Below, piece by piece: positions 44,073-54,486 of a stretch of DNA of 64,000 bases (positions are counted from its first letter, which is position 1; each line of letters begins with the position of its first letter). The stretch lies in assembly GCA_031841125.1 (NCBI GenBank), contig CM063110.1, positions 18,223,626 to 18,287,625 on the forward strand. Reading direction: 5' to 3'. The notes below the pieces were generated by a model that ran no database searches, was not told the origin of the DNA, and saw nothing but the letters and a program-made list of their open reading frames with translations. The stretch is from Acanthococcus lagerstroemiae (taxonomy: Eukaryota; Arthropoda; Insecta; Hemiptera; Eriococcidae). A program made the position numbers and the translations under genes.

Positions 44073-47000
44073 ATGAAAGTTCAAAATAATAATAAATTTG
44101 TGAATAGAGTTAATAATCTCAATTTAATTGAAGGAGGTTTATCTATTAACATATATCATCATAATAATCAATACAAAATTCAACCTTTATCAGATATAAC
44201 AAAGGATGAAAAGAAAAATCATATTGATTTACTATTTCTTAAAGATAATTCAGGAAATTCTCATTACTGTCTGATTAAAGATTTATGGAAATTAGTAGGG
44301 AAACAAGTTACCCAAAATTGTAAGAAGAGATATCTTTGTAAAATGTGTTTAAATAGTTTTCCATGTGAAAAAATATTATTTGATCATAAAAATTATTGTG
44401 GATTGAATAAACCTGTCAAAGTAATTTTACCTAATAAAGCAGATAATATTGTTGGATTTAAAAATTATAATCATTCAATGAAAGCTCCATTTGCTATATA
44501 TGCTGATTTTGAGAGTCTTATAAAGAAGCTTAATCAAGCAAGAGAATTGAATGTTAAGATTGAAGAACTAAGTAAAAAATTGAATAAAACTAAAGAAGAA
44601 GTTGAAAAGTATGAATCTTATACAATAAAACTTCAGAGACATTTTCCAATTAGTTTTGTTTATTATATTAAGTATTCTAATGGAGAAATTAAAGAGAATC
44701 TATTTGAATATTTTGGTTTAGATGCTCCAAAGAAATTATATGAAAAATTAAAAGAAGATGTATTATTTATTGCGAGGGAATATTTAGATAAGAAAATGAA
44801 AATGAAAGAATTATCTGAGACACAAAAGATGGAATATAAATACTCTAAAACATGTCATATCTGTGAAAGAAAACTTGAAGATACTCCACCTCTTGTGGAA
44901 AAAGAAATTCGAGTATGGAATAAAAAAATTGATATTATTTGTAGTATTTTATTGAAGATTGAAGATGAAGATAGAAAAAAAGAACTCAATGATGAACTTT
45001 CAAAATTAAAACAGTTAGTTGATACTGCACGAGCAAGTGAGGTTTTAAATAAAATGAAAGTTCGAGATCATGATCATTTAACTGGGGAATATAGAGGAGC
45101 AGCTCATAGTAACTGTAATCTTAATTATAAAGTTCCCAGATTTATTCCTATTTATTTTCATAATTTTTCTGGATATGATGCTCATTTATTTGTTAAAGAA
45201 TTTGGAGAGGATTATAATAATATTAAATTAATCCCAAATAATGAAGAAAAATATATATCATTTTCTAAAATTATAAAATATGATTCTGGGATAAGGAATA
45301 CAAAAGGTGAAATAATTAATTATAATATTGAGTTGAGATTTTTAGATTCATATAAATTCTTATCAAGCTCCCTATCTGAGTTGGCTAAAAATTTAAAAAG
45401 ATGTCACTTTAAAAACCTAAAGAGATGGTTTAATGAAAAAGTAGCTAAAAACCTATCTGAAATGGAAAGAAAATATTTGTTTAAATTATTAAGTAAAAAA
45501 TTAGCTTATCCATATGATTATATGAATTCATTAGAAAAGTATAACAAAACAAAATTACCCTCGAAAGAAAACTTTTATAATCTATTAAATGATGAGCATG
45601 TTGATGCTGGAGAATATTATTATGCAGAAGAAATTTGGAAGTATTTTAATATTCAAAGTATGAAAGAATCTACAATGTTATATAATATAATAGATGTACT
45701 CTTACTAACTGATATTATGGAAAATTTTAGGGAAACATCACTTAGAATATATAAATTAGATCCAGTTTGGTATTACACAACTCCTGGATTTGCTTGGGAT
45801 TGTATGCTGAAAACTACTAAACAAAAATTGGAATTATTAACTGATGTGGATATGCTATTAATGTTTGAAAGGGCTAAACGAGGAGGAATTTCTCAATGTT
45901 CAAATAGATATGCAAAGGCTAATAATAAATATATGGGAAAGAAATTTGATAAAAATAAGGATTCTGTATTCATTCAATATTTGGATGCAAATAATTTATA
46001 TGGATGGGCTATGTGTAAGTATTTACCTTATGGAGGATTTGAATGGAAGAATCCAGAATATTTTGATGAGAATAGAATTATAAAAATGAAAGATGATCAG
46101 AAAATTGGATATCTTTTTGAAGTGGATTTGAAATATCCTAAAGAGTTACATGACAAACATTCTGATTTACCTTATTGTCCCGAGAATGTAATTGATAATA
46201 ATCAACTTCCAAAATTATTTACTACATTATATGATAAGAAGAAATATGTTCTGCATTACTTAAATCTTAAGCAGGCTCTTAAAGCAGGATTAAAATTGGA
46301 GAAAATACATAGGGTTATAAAATTTGATCAATCTGATTGGATGAAAGTGTATATTGAAAAAAATACTGAATTAAGACAAAAAGCTAATAATGACTTTGAA
46401 AAAGATTTCTTTAAATTAATGAATAATTCTGTTTTTGGAAGAACAATGATGAATGTTAGAAAGCACGTAGATATAAAATTAATTTCTGAAGGTAATAAAT
46501 ACACAAAATATGTTTCAAAACCAAATTTTGAGAAATCAACATTTTTTGGAAAAAATCTTGCAGCTGTACAAATGAGAAAAACTGAAATAAAATTCAATCA
46601 ACCAATTTATGTGGGAGTAGCTATTTTAGATATTTCAAAAACATTAATGTATGATTTTTATTATAGATTGAAGGAAAGATATGGAGATAGAATAAAACTA
46701 TTATATACGGATACTGATTCATTAATCATTGCTGTAAAAACAGAAGACTTTTATGAAAATATGAAAGGAATGATTGATGAATTTGATACATCAGATTATA
46801 AAAAAGATAATATTTATGGTTTACCACAAGTCAATAAAAAGGTATTAGGTAAGTTTAAAGATGAGATGAATGGAAAAATTTTAGAGGAATTTATTGGACT
46901 AGCTTCAAAATTATATTCTAATAAAGTTTTTGCATCAAATGATGATCTAATGAAAAAAGCTAAAGGAGTAAAGAAAAGTATTGTTAAAAATCAGATAACT

Positions 47001-47264
47001 CATGATGATTATAAAATATGTTTAGAAAAGAAAATAACTAAGACTATTAAACAGAAAATGATAAGGAGTACAAAACATAATATTTATACCATTGAACAGA
47101 ATAAAAGAGGATTAAGTTCATTTGATGATAAAAGATGCTTGGTTGATGGGCAAACTGATACAATACCATGGGGTTATTGTAATACAATACCAAGAGATAA
47201 ATTTATTGAGCATTTGAAAAATCTTGGGAGAAAAGCAACTAGTAAATCAATTGTGACTACTTAG
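44073..47264 (+). CDS. Protein-primed family B DNA polymerase of the Maverick-like element
   Basis: 1063 residues from the first ATG; the frame is open upstream to about 43956. The polymerase should replicate the element's linear DNA by protein priming. Visible parts in order: a C2H2-like zinc site (CKMC...H...C, about 88-109); Exo I YADFESL (about 143); an inserted HNH/endonuclease-VII-like zinc module, CHICERKL to RDHDHLTGEYRG (about 260-335); Exo II HNFSGYDAHLF (about 362); Exo III YNIIDVLLLTD (about 537); motif A DANNLYGWAM (about 638); motif B MNNSVFGRTMMN (about 782); motif C YTDTDSL (about 878). All exonuclease and polymerase residues looked for are present. The N-terminal part is the separate frame at 43075-43974. 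Confidence 0.95.
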   Translation: MKVQNNNKFVNRVNNLNLIEGGLSINIYHHNNQYKIQPLSDITKDEKKNHIDLLFLKDNSGNSHYCLIKDLWKLVGKQVTQNCKKRYLCKMCLNSFPCEKILFDHKNYCGLNKPVKVILPNKADNIVGFKNYNHSMKAPFAIYADFESLIKKLNQARELNVKIEELSKKLNKTKEEVEKYESYTIKLQRHFPISFVYYIKYSNGEIKENLFEYFGLDAPKKLYEKLKEDVLFIAREYLDKKMKMKELSETQKMEYKYSKTCHICERKLEDTPPLVEKEIRVWNKKIDIICSILLKIEDEDRKKELNDELSKLKQLVDTARASEVLNKMKVRDHDHLTGEYRGAAHSNCNLNYKVPRFIPIYFHNFSGYDAHLFVKEFGEDYNNIKLIPNNEEKYISFSKIIKYDSGIRNTKGEIINYNIELRFLDSYKFLSSSLSELAKNLKRCHFKNLKRWFNEKVAKNLSEMERKYLFKLLSKKLAYPYDYMNSLEKYNKTKLPSKENFYNLLNDEHVDAGEYYYAEEIWKYFNIQSMKESTMLYNIIDVLLLTDIMENFRETSLRIYKLDPVWYYTTPGFAWDCMLKTTKQKLELLTDVDMLLMFERAKRGGISQCSNRYAKANNKYMGKKFDKNKDSVFIQYLDANNLYGWAMCKYLPYGGFEWKNPEYFDENRIIKMKDDQKIGYLFEVDLKYPKELHDKHSDLPYCPENVIDNNQLPKLFTTLYDKKKYVLHYLNLKQALKAGLKLEKIHRVIKFDQSDWMKVYIEKNTELRQKANNDFEKDFFKLMNNSVFGRTMMNVRKHVDIKLISEGNKYTKYVSKPNFEKSTFFGKNLAAVQMRKTEIKFNQPIYVGVAILDISKTLMYDFYYRLKERYGDRIKLLYTDTDSLIIAVKTEDFYENMKGMIDEFDTSDYKKDNIYGLPQVNKKVLGKFKDEMNGKILEEFIGLASKLYSNKVFASNDDLMKKAKGVKKSIVKNQITHDDYKICLEKKITKTIKQKMIRSTKHNIYTIEQNKRGLSSFDDKRCLVDGQTDTIPWGYCNTIPRDKFIEHLKNLGRKATSKSIVTT

Positions 47265-47741
47265 GAAAGCGCAATAAAATTAACTTATTAAAGAGGATAA
47301 GACACTATGTTGCATCACTAGAAAATTTTTTATTTTGAGACTAATTTTTGAGGTACTTTCAATCCTAACCTTTTAATTTTATGTTTCATAATATCAATAA
47401 AAAATCTATTTGGAATGTTTTGAAATGCAATAATTAGGTACCTATATTTATATGGAAAATTATATTTTTAATCAGTCAAAAAAATTATTTTAAAAGTTAA
47501 TTTGATTACAAAAGGGGAAATTGAAAAAATAATTTATAATTTTGATACTTCATCCTTTTTAACATATAAAAATTTTGCTTTCTATACATTGGAATTTATT
47601 TCCTAAATGAAGATGAAATATGATGTACCTACTTCAACATAAAAATGCATTGATGGAATACTTTTTACAATATTAAGCATTTTTTAAAAATTATTTACCC
47701 ACCTTTGTTCAAAATTTTAAAATAATATTCAGGAAGAAATT
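47265..47741. other. Spacer after the polymerase gene
   Basis: Very AT-rich, no ORF. AATAAA occurs at about 47396, about 130 nt after the polymerase stop, and could serve for polyadenylation. Confidence 0.5.
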
Positions 47742-48029
47742 ATGTGTTGTGAAGATATTGAAATTACTATAGAAGATAACCCTGAAGAATTTTTTGAATT
47801 TATAAGAGTACTTAAAAATCTTGAAACTTTCTATGAAATATCAATTTTCAATAAAGAAAAAACAAAAGCGATTGAAAACTTGGAAAATTGCTTCCAATTA
47901 CCATTTTTCAAAGAAGAATTTAATTTTTACAATTCTCTTGATTATGATGATTTTGATTATGATTACAGAGGATATAATGAGGATGACGTATTTTATTTGT
48001 CTGAAGATTTTTATACATGGTTCCTTTAA
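47742..48029 (+). CDS. Small acidic hypothetical protein
   Basis: 95 residues, strongly acidic and rich in phenylalanine and tyrosine, with a run FDYDYRGYNEDDV near the end. No motif recognised. It stands in a pair with the next acidic ORF (48116-48406), which shares the opening pattern of acidic residues, then NPEE. The two may be diverged duplicates. Confidence 0.5.
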   Translation: MCCEDIEITIEDNPEEFFEFIRVLKNLETFYEISIFNKEKTKAIENLENCFQLPFFKEEFNFYNSLDYDDFDYDYRGYNEDDVFYLSEDFYTWFL

Positions 48030-48115
48030 GAAAGAAAAATTTTAATGTAAGTGCTGCATAACTTATACATAGCTACCAATAAAAACTGATTTTTTTTTTA
48101 ATAAATAAATACAAA

Positions 48116-48406
48116 ATGGAAAATGATAATGAAGATATTATAATTGATTATAATAACAATCCTGAAGAATATAATCTAGAAGATTTATATGATTTTGAAT
48201 TTTATGAACCCCCTGATCCTGATTATGAAAGTGATGATTCTGGAAATGATTCAGACCCAGAAAATTATTTCAATGATTTATATAGACCTAGGTCTGAATC
48301 ATTTGTATATGGTTTTGATCCTACAGATTTTATTTCTGACGTTGATTCAGAAGATGGATCTGATGAGGGAATACAAGAGGATTTAATTGAAGATGATTCA
48401 GACTAA
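48116..48406 (+). CDS. Small very acidic hypothetical protein
   Basis: 96 residues with Asp and Glu making up more than a third, in clusters such as DYESDDSGNDSDPEN and the terminal EDDSD. It looks like a DNA-mimic or histone-binding type of acidic protein, but that is analogy only. Its 3' end faces the minus-strand gene at 48422 (16 bp apart). Confidence 0.5.
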   Translation: MENDNEDIIIDYNNNPEEYNLEDLYDFEFYEPPDPDYESDDSGNDSDPENYFNDLYRPRSESFVYGFDPTDFISDVDSEDGSDEGIQEDLIEDDSD

Positions 48407-48421
48407 AATTTCATTTAAATT

Positions 48422-48739
48422 TTAAACACCATTAGGTAAATAATTAATTTCAATGTCAGATTCTAAATCATTTTCTGGTATAGGTTTAACCTTATTTAAA
48501 TCTTTAATCTCTTTTTCTATCATTTTTGATAAAACACTCAAATGAGCTACAATATTTACCATTAATTTTTTATACTTGACTTGTTTAGATTTAGATAAAT
48601 GTTGAATTTTATCTGAAAGTGGGTCCATTAGAGTTTCATAATTTGATTTTGTATAATCAATAGGTTGTTTGAAATATGGTATAAAGCTTTCAAAATCAAA
48701 TTCTTTCAAGTCAATAGAAGAGTCCTTATACACTTCCAT
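48422..48739 (-). CDS. Hypothetical helical protein, duplicated in part next door
   Basis: 105 residues on the minus strand with a conserved-looking core reading KLMVNIVAHLSVLSKMIEKE. The same core is found again, diverged, in the minus-strand remnant at 48775-48935. No family recognised. Convergent with the acidic ORF at 48116-48406. Confidence 0.55.
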   Translation of the reverse strand: MEVYKDSSIDLKEFDFESFIPYFKQPIDYTKSNYETLMDPLSDKIQHLSKSKQVKYKKLMVNIVAHLSVLSKMIEKEIKDLNKVKPIPENDLESDIEINYLPNGV

Positions 48740-48774
48740 TTATGTAATAAAAAATTTTAATTAATATATTTTAA

Positions 48775-48935
48775 ACACGTTGAAGGACTCCTTCAATCTG
48801 ACGTCATGATTACGAGTAGTATTTTCTGGCATATTTAAATTTTTTATTTCATTTTCAACAATTCTGGAAAACTTTAAATGAGCAACGATATTTATCATAC
48901 ATTTAGAGAATAATTTATTCTGCTCCTTAGATCAC
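48775..48935 (-). pseudogene. Partial duplicate of the 48422-48739 gene
   Basis: The minus-strand frame contains CMINIVAHLKFSRIVENEIK, clearly related to the core of the neighbouring gene, and ends in a stop near 48775. The N-terminal half is missing or has diverged beyond recognition, and no start codon fits. It is a tandem duplicate, now truncated. Confidence 0.65.
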
Positions 48936-49111
48936 ACAACATTAGCACTCCTACCTACAGAAATAATTCAGTGTTGCTACTTTATCGGCTTTGAACTATT
49001 AGTCGCTCTTAGATTATCATGACATGACTACTGCGTAACTAGCCTACGTTTAGTCTACGTGTTTGTGTTCCTCATGTTCGTGAGTTGGCAAAAATTTTTA
49101 ACTGGTTCAAC

Positions 49112-49222
49112 ATGACGATCGTGAATAACATTTCTCTTGAATCTTCTCTTAAGGAATTAAATTCTCTTGTTAAAATCTTTACTACTGCGTCTCAAAGTGA
49201 AGAAAAACACGTAAAGAATTAG
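49112..49222 (+). CDS. Very small ORF, 36 residues
   Basis: Opens ATG at 49112 and stops at 49222 with a serine/leucine-rich helix, ending in charged residues. It lies 26 nt before the ORF at 49249 in a different frame and could be a leader ORF or the first exon of that gene. Support is weak. Confidence 0.3.
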   Translation: MTIVNNISLESSLKELNSLVKIFTTASQSEEKHVKN

Positions 49223-49248
49223 AATCGGGTGAGTTATGTCTTCCGAAA

Positions 49249-49800
49249 ATGAAGCATACGAATAAAATATTGAAATCGATAACGAAACGAAAGTCTCGTT
49301 CGAGCAAGAAACTGTGCGGACAAGATCTTCATTTGTATTTGATATTATTATTAATTCGTTATGTACCAAGTAAAAATGAGTTTCCACTTTATTCTGAGAA
49401 TAATTTTGATGAATTGAGTGAATTTCTTCGCGGTACAGGTAAGAAAATTTTGAAATTCAGCTCAAAGAAATTATTTTCCGATTACTGTCGGTACGGATAT
49501 TTTTTGAATAAAGTTTTTCATCTGTATAGAGAAAAATTAGACAGAAAGGAGGTCAGTATACCATTTTCCATTTTTGTTGAAAAAGAATTTGGTATTTCAG
49601 ACCGTCATGCGTTAAGATTAAGACGTATAGGTGAAATCTGGTTTCAGTATAAGCGTCTAGAAAATCTAGCTATAACCATTGACGAGTTTTATCAACGTAT
49701 CAAAGAAATTCAGTCATTAATGAATAATCATAGAAATTTAGCCGCATATTGGAAAGACGATTTAGCTTCCGATAGTGTGGATATAATTAAAGTTGAATAA
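49249..49800 (+). CDS. Basic hypothetical protein, possible DNA-binding
   Basis: 183 residues with a lysine/arginine-rich start (KSITKRKSRSSKK) and a helical body. The segment VEKEFGISDRHALRLRRIGE (about 108) resembles a helix-turn-helix. It is the last gene before the right terminus, less AT-rich than the polymerase block. I do not recognise the family. A terminal-protein, regulator or packaging role is speculation. Confidence 0.55.
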   Translation: MKHTNKILKSITKRKSRSSKKLCGQDLHLYLILLLIRYVPSKNEFPLYSENNFDELSEFLRGTGKKILKFSSKKLFSDYCRYGYFLNKVFHLYREKLDRKEVSIPFSIFVEKEFGISDRHALRLRRIGEIWFQYKRLENLAITIDEFYQRIKEIQSLMNNHRNLAAYWKDDLASDSVDIIKVE

Positions 49801-50235
49801 AAAATAATTAATTAAAATATTATATTGATCTATTATCTTCTATTCTCTTGTTCACTTGTACTATACATCATGTTGAACCTTCTAATGTGAGCATTGGTGC
49901 GTCCCAACTCGCACATGAGAAACACAGAGGGAAAGGTTATTGTAACGGACGTCTATGCCTATTACATAGGTAACGGGTGATGGTGTTTGTTACATCTCAT
50001 AAACCGAAGAACAACGAGATTCGAAATCATTGATGACGTAGCAGACATGCATGTCTGGTCCGATTGAAAAGCAGTTCTTTAAATACGATTATCTTACATC
50101 AATATCAGATTTGTTGAAAGTTCGAAATAAAAAAACTTCGATGTGTTTACATTTATTTTTTCATGAAAAACAATAAAAATGATTAAAGTAGCTTGTTGAT
50201 TGTGTGTTGATTTTTGTTGATTTGATTTTTAATAA
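49801..50235. other. Spacer before the right terminal repeat
   Basis: No ORF. Contains short hairpins (atgcctattacataggta; agacatgcatgtct) but no recognised gene. Confidence 0.5.
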
Positions 50236-50467
50236 AGAGAAAGAGTTGAAAGATAGGAAATTGATATAATTTGGATACAACATTTATAAAATTTTCAAAC
50301 TAGAGGAGATGAGAAAATAGGATGAAATGATTAAAATTATCCTTAAAAATAGTTAAATATTCAATACGGAAATTAAGAGAATTTTTATTTTTTCTTGAGA
50401 ACTGAAAAATGGGGGGGAAAAGTAAGAGAAATCATTACTGCGCTAGAACATACATAAGGTATCTACT
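50236..50467 (-). repeat. Right terminal inverted repeat, 232 bp
   Basis: Reverse complement of 31886-32117; outer end ggtatctact. Followed directly by the target duplication AATAAT at 50468-50473. Confidence 0.95.
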
Positions 50468-50715
50468 AATAATGACTGCCAAAAAAGCTTTCTTTATATC
50501 TATGTTTAGCTGCAAGAGTGTTGTATCAGTAACTCTAGAACTCTCTCTTAGAGAGCAGTATATTTCATTATTGTTACTTTTAATTTTGGGACGTTTCATC
50601 ACAGGGACAGTCAACACCCATTTCATAAATTGTAAAAGAACATAATATTTTGCTTTAAGACGTTATCTTGTTTAAGGTAAGTACACTTCTTCCATACTTA
50701 TTACATACACATTAC

Positions 50716-51112
50716 ACATATATGACCTGGAATCATGAAATGTGCCTTTTGTGCGAAAACTGGTTTTTGAGATAAACGAGTGTAAAGATAGAATGGTGAT
50801 AGTGGTGCGCACAGATGTACAGCGTGTACATCTGTGGTGATGCGTTTACGCGTTACTATGACAACCACGTTTTGAATTATTGTTCTTTGTCATTTTTGTA
50901 GGCCCGTTTCACATGACGCCATGTAAACGGATGCTTTTAAATTTTTGACGTTACTTGTAAATGGCAATTTGTGGAAAAACTAATGAAGATAGGAAGTTGC
51001 GATTTGTTTCATTCGAAAGAGCGTGATTTTTTCTATAAGAATAACTGTCAAGAGGGTAAAAAATGATTTTTGACACCAGAGGCACATTTTATGATTCCGG
51101 GTCACATATATG
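50716..51112. mobile_element. MITE with imperfect inverted ends and a central hairpin
   Basis: The left end acatatatgacctggaatca plus tgaaatgtgcct is mirrored on the right by ggcacattttatgattccgg and gtcacatatatgt. Arms are about 40-50 bp with several mismatches. Inside, 50810-50836 is a perfect hairpin, CACAGATGTACA and its complement around GCG. No ORF. Confidence 0.65.
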
Positions 51113-52125
51113 TATAGGGTGTCCAACAAAAGAAGTCTGTTCGAGTTAAGTTGCTGAGCGTCATTGTTACTCAAAGTGGGCTACTATCCACGAGACTAGT
51201 ATTGAGCACCACATCCATTTTTCAATATTCCCGACAAAAATACAATGGTAACCCCTTTTTATTATTGTACCCCTCCTCATTAGCAGTAAACTGGTTTTCA
51301 TTTCATCTCTGTACGTTTAGGCATTCTTTTTTCCCACCTGTATTATGTGTAACTGGATCATCTGAGATAAGCATAGCGAATGTTATATGCACCTGATATG
51401 TGATGTAGTGGCGGGCGAAAATCGATTATGTAGAATTATTGATTAGTCGATTATTTAAATGGTGCTGAATAATCAGATCGATTTTTTTCTCAGTGAAACA
51501 ATAAATGACGTATAGTGTATTATGAGGACCCCTGATTTCTTGACGTCAGCACGTTGCAGGTATTTTACAAACGGATCTTTTTTCGTTGGACAGACTATAC
51601 CTATATAGTGTACTATTTAGTTATAAGACATTATTTGTAGGGATTTTATTCACCAATCCCCTGTGTTATTTCAAAATATGAAATCATAATTATTAAGAAG
51701 GATAATTTTGTTTTATGTTATTGTGAATATCGCGGACTCATTTTCGATAAAGTCTATAGAAATAAATGTGACACTATTGTCCCAAAAGTCTAATTAATAA
51801 CTGGATAGTGTTATTCTGAACAGCCTCAAGTCAAACATAGTGAAGTCGAGGAAAACACCAATCGTATCTCTGCGGAAAATATAGCACTTTGAAATGGTTA
51901 AAGTTGATTGCACTGGTAGTAAACTCATACCTGACGAATCCGAGTAAACCCTTTCCACTGTTGGTAACCACCTTTCACCACTAGATCGCGCTCTTATTTC
52001 ACTATTTGTGAAAAGTGACTTAGAGCAGTTTGGAATAACACTCCTCAATTATTTTTAGTTAGGTATGTCACTCTAGGCAGTTTTAAAGTAAGTACAAAAT
52101 CATTAAGAGGTGATCTGGTCCAGTT
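51113..52125. other. Intergenic region, nothing recognised
   Basis: No gene recognised. The phrase agggtgtccaacaaaa at 51116 is a common transposon-flank motif in insects but is not diagnostic. Confidence 0.35.
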
Positions 52126-52262
52126 CCATGGCCCCCGCATTCACCTGACATGACGCCATGGGATATTTTTATATGGGGTGAAATTATGAGAATAGTGTAC
52201 CGTAACGGAAGACCTCAGTCGAGGAGTGAATTATTAACGCGGATACAGGAAGGAATAAAACA
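52126..52262 (+). pseudogene. DDE transposase fragment (Tc1/mariner-like)
   Basis: Encodes WPPHSPDMTPWDIFIWGE followed by MRIVYRNGRPQSRSELLTR, the segment around the third catalytic acidic residue of DDE superfamily transposases (usual form WPPRSPDLTPLDFFLWG). The rest of the transposase is missing, so this is a dead fragment. It runs straight into the LINE remnant downstream. Confidence 0.75.
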
Positions 52263-52375
52263 GATAAAATTCAAACTAACACATCGACAAGCCGCACCGT
52301 GCGCTGATACCCACGCGGGAGGCTTGGGAAAAGGGGTGGCCAAGCATTCTAGGAAAAGAGGAGAATGTGTAATTT

Positions 52376-53135
52376 GCAGATGCCACTAAGAATGAACAAG
52401 GTGTAGAAATCGGAATCACGAATGCAGAAGGCGCCGACAACTATTCCATGGCACTGGGCGAGGGCGTCACTATCCTCCAAGCAGAAGTAATGGCGATAAC
52501 GGTGGCCATTGATAGAAGTCAGGAGAAGGGCCGTGTTAATAAGCAGATCTATATCTATATAGACAGTCAATCGGCTATTAAGGCACTATCGTCACACCAA
52601 ACTACATCCCTGGCGGAGGCAGAGTGTGTTAACAAATTATACACCCTTGCTCAGGAGAACCGTGTCACCATACGACATAAAAGGGAACATGACCGCTGGC
52701 AAGCTAGCGAAGGAGGTCATAAAAAAGGAACTGGCAACACCCAGGCCGTGTCTTCCTGTAGCATACAGCGTTATAAAATCCAAAATTAAAGCTTGGATAA
52801 GTAAGCAGACGGAAATGCACTGGCGGTCGGCCAGTAGTATAAAAGTCAGCAGAACAGCGATAGGGGACGCCTCCAGTAAGTATGCCAAGTTCCTACTAGA
52901 GTTTGACAGGAAACATGCAAGGCTCATGGTCGGACTATTAACTGGTCATGGGGCCACAAAACACATGTGGTATAAAATAGGAGTGGTGACAAGCGACTCC
53001 TGTAGGTACTGCGGAGAAGAGGAAGAAACCTTGATCCGTATCATATACGTCAATGTCCAGCAATAGCCGGGACAAGACGCGAAGCACTGGAACTAGAGTA
53101 TCCAACACCCGGTGAAGTCAAAGCAGCCTCGTAGC
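52376..53135 (+). pseudogene. LINE retrotransposon 3' remnant: RNase H and C-terminal zinc region
   Basis: The first frame (52376 to about 52680) carries RNase H marks: FADATKNEQG, LQAEVMAITVAID with its Glu, and IYIDSQSAIKAL with its Asp. After a frameshift near 52678 the next frame (to 53066) has NMTAGKLAKEVIK, then the terminal cysteine cluster CRYCGEEEETLIRI. After a second shift QCPAIAGTRREALE follows to about 53135. The order RNase H then CCHC-like end is that of I/Jockey/R1-type LINEs. The reverse transcriptase part is absent. A 5'-truncated, decayed copy. Confidence 0.85.
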
Positions 53136-53299
53136 CAAGAAGGAGGCAGGCTCGGGGTTTCTGTTTTTATTGAAAATTTTCAACAGAAATTACGAGTACG
53201 GCGAATGTGATTTTTATAATTTACTATCGATTTAACTAACCCAGTACCTATACATTTTTAAAGCTGAAGTATTGTTCATTTTCCTCTCCTGTCTGTTTT

Positions 53300-53320
53300 T
53301 TCTCTCTCTCTCTCTCTCTC
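53300..53320. repeat. CT dinucleotide microsatellite
   Basis: About ten CT units following a T run. Confidence 0.9.
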
Positions 53321-54486
53321 AAATTGAAATAGAGCAAGTAACTCCAGAACAACCTACTTACATAGACGAGGCTGGTTTCTGTATTGCTGTGAATCAAATT
53401 TTTGTACATTAAGACGATGCAGGAGGAAAACAAAGCAGATTTCATTGGATGCTACATAGACAGAAGCTAAATTCAAACAATGTTGCAAAAAAAGATATAT
53501 ACCAGCAGCTCAAGATAAATCCCATGGATGGAATGAACGCACCCAACAGCATGGATAATATGTTTAGTTGACGACTATACACACAGATATATAACTCAAT
53601 GTAAATAATATTGTTTTCTTTTTTTCCCCTAAAATAAATGTACCATTCTTGATGAGCTTATACATATACATTTATTGCTTGACGTGACAATACTGTCATC
53701 ATTTTTACTAATTGTTAGAGCCAGGGCTGATTTCGCGCATTATGTTATTTTTACCTCGGTACGGCGAAAACGATGATGTTTAGTATTCGTTAATTTTATT
53801 CCCAACCACACTAGTTCAGAATGAAAAATCAGCTGGACCGAAAGTATTTTGGCTAGATTAATTTGAAAAGAGGTAGTAACGAATATAAATATACGGTAAA
53901 ACATTTCGTTAGTCCTCATTGGTAAGACAGAAAGGGTGAGAATGTTTCGAAATTTTGTTATGTAGTTGAGAAGATTTAAAAATGCTCAGGCCACCAGCTG
54001 GAAAATGAAATGCAGCCATGAAGAAAATCGATGATTTTCATGCTCTCGTTTCCCGTTTCTTTTCATATTTTGCCAGTCTCTTCGTTTTATACAAGTATTG
54101 TTTAAAATGACGCCAATGGTGTCCCTGGTAATCTACAATTTATGGCTTACGGTTATGGAGGTATGATCTTCTTAAAAATTTTTTCTGTGTTATACATATA
54201 CGTCTGATGGAGTATTTCGACACCTTAGAGTAAAATAGTGCTATACATTTTTGGGGGAAAATGAGTTATTGGTATCATTGGAAAGAAAATTTCACGCTCT
54301 ACCATGTGCAACACTGCATGTTGATGCTGGGCAAACATCAACTTTACATAAGCATGACGTCACAATTTCGTAACACAGGAGTGATAGGCTATTGAAAACT
54401 TCCTCTCCTTGTTCTGCCAATTTTAACAAAATGTATAATATAGCTACATTTTGCACTGAGGTGTCGATTTCAACAATGCTAAAACT
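53321..54486. repeat. Intergenic DNA with a dispersed repeat block at 53927-54112
   Basis: The block ggtaagacagaaagggtgag through cttttcatattttgccagtc matches 31168-31352. The remainder shows no gene. Confidence 0.55.

Larger units (their letters stand above)
31886..50467. mobile_element. Maverick/Polinton-like element with a nested copia retrotransposon
   Basis: Four features define it: 232-bp terminal inverted repeats starting AG and ending CT, a perfect 6-bp target duplication, a protein-primed family B DNA polymerase inside, and a size of 18,582 bp. Removing the nested copia copy plus one duplication leaves 13,987 bp. Known Polintons are usually 15-20 kb and carry integrase, packaging ATPase, cysteine protease and two capsid genes; none of these is recognisable here. 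The polymerase half (41.6-48.4 kb) is very AT-rich with compact ORFs. The left third is less AT-rich and holds only decayed or spliced minus-strand genes. It may be non-autonomous, mobilised by a fuller relative, or a divergent lineage. Confidence 0.9.

Noticed and set aside
46328..46597. Minus-strand open frame within the polymerase gene
   Set aside because: It is the antisense shadow of the polymerase motif B region.
47821..48386. Alternative-frame ORFs at 47821-48045 and 48189-48386
   Set aside because: They overlap the acidic ORFs in another frame and consist of I, M and L codons derived from the GAT/GAA-rich sequence.
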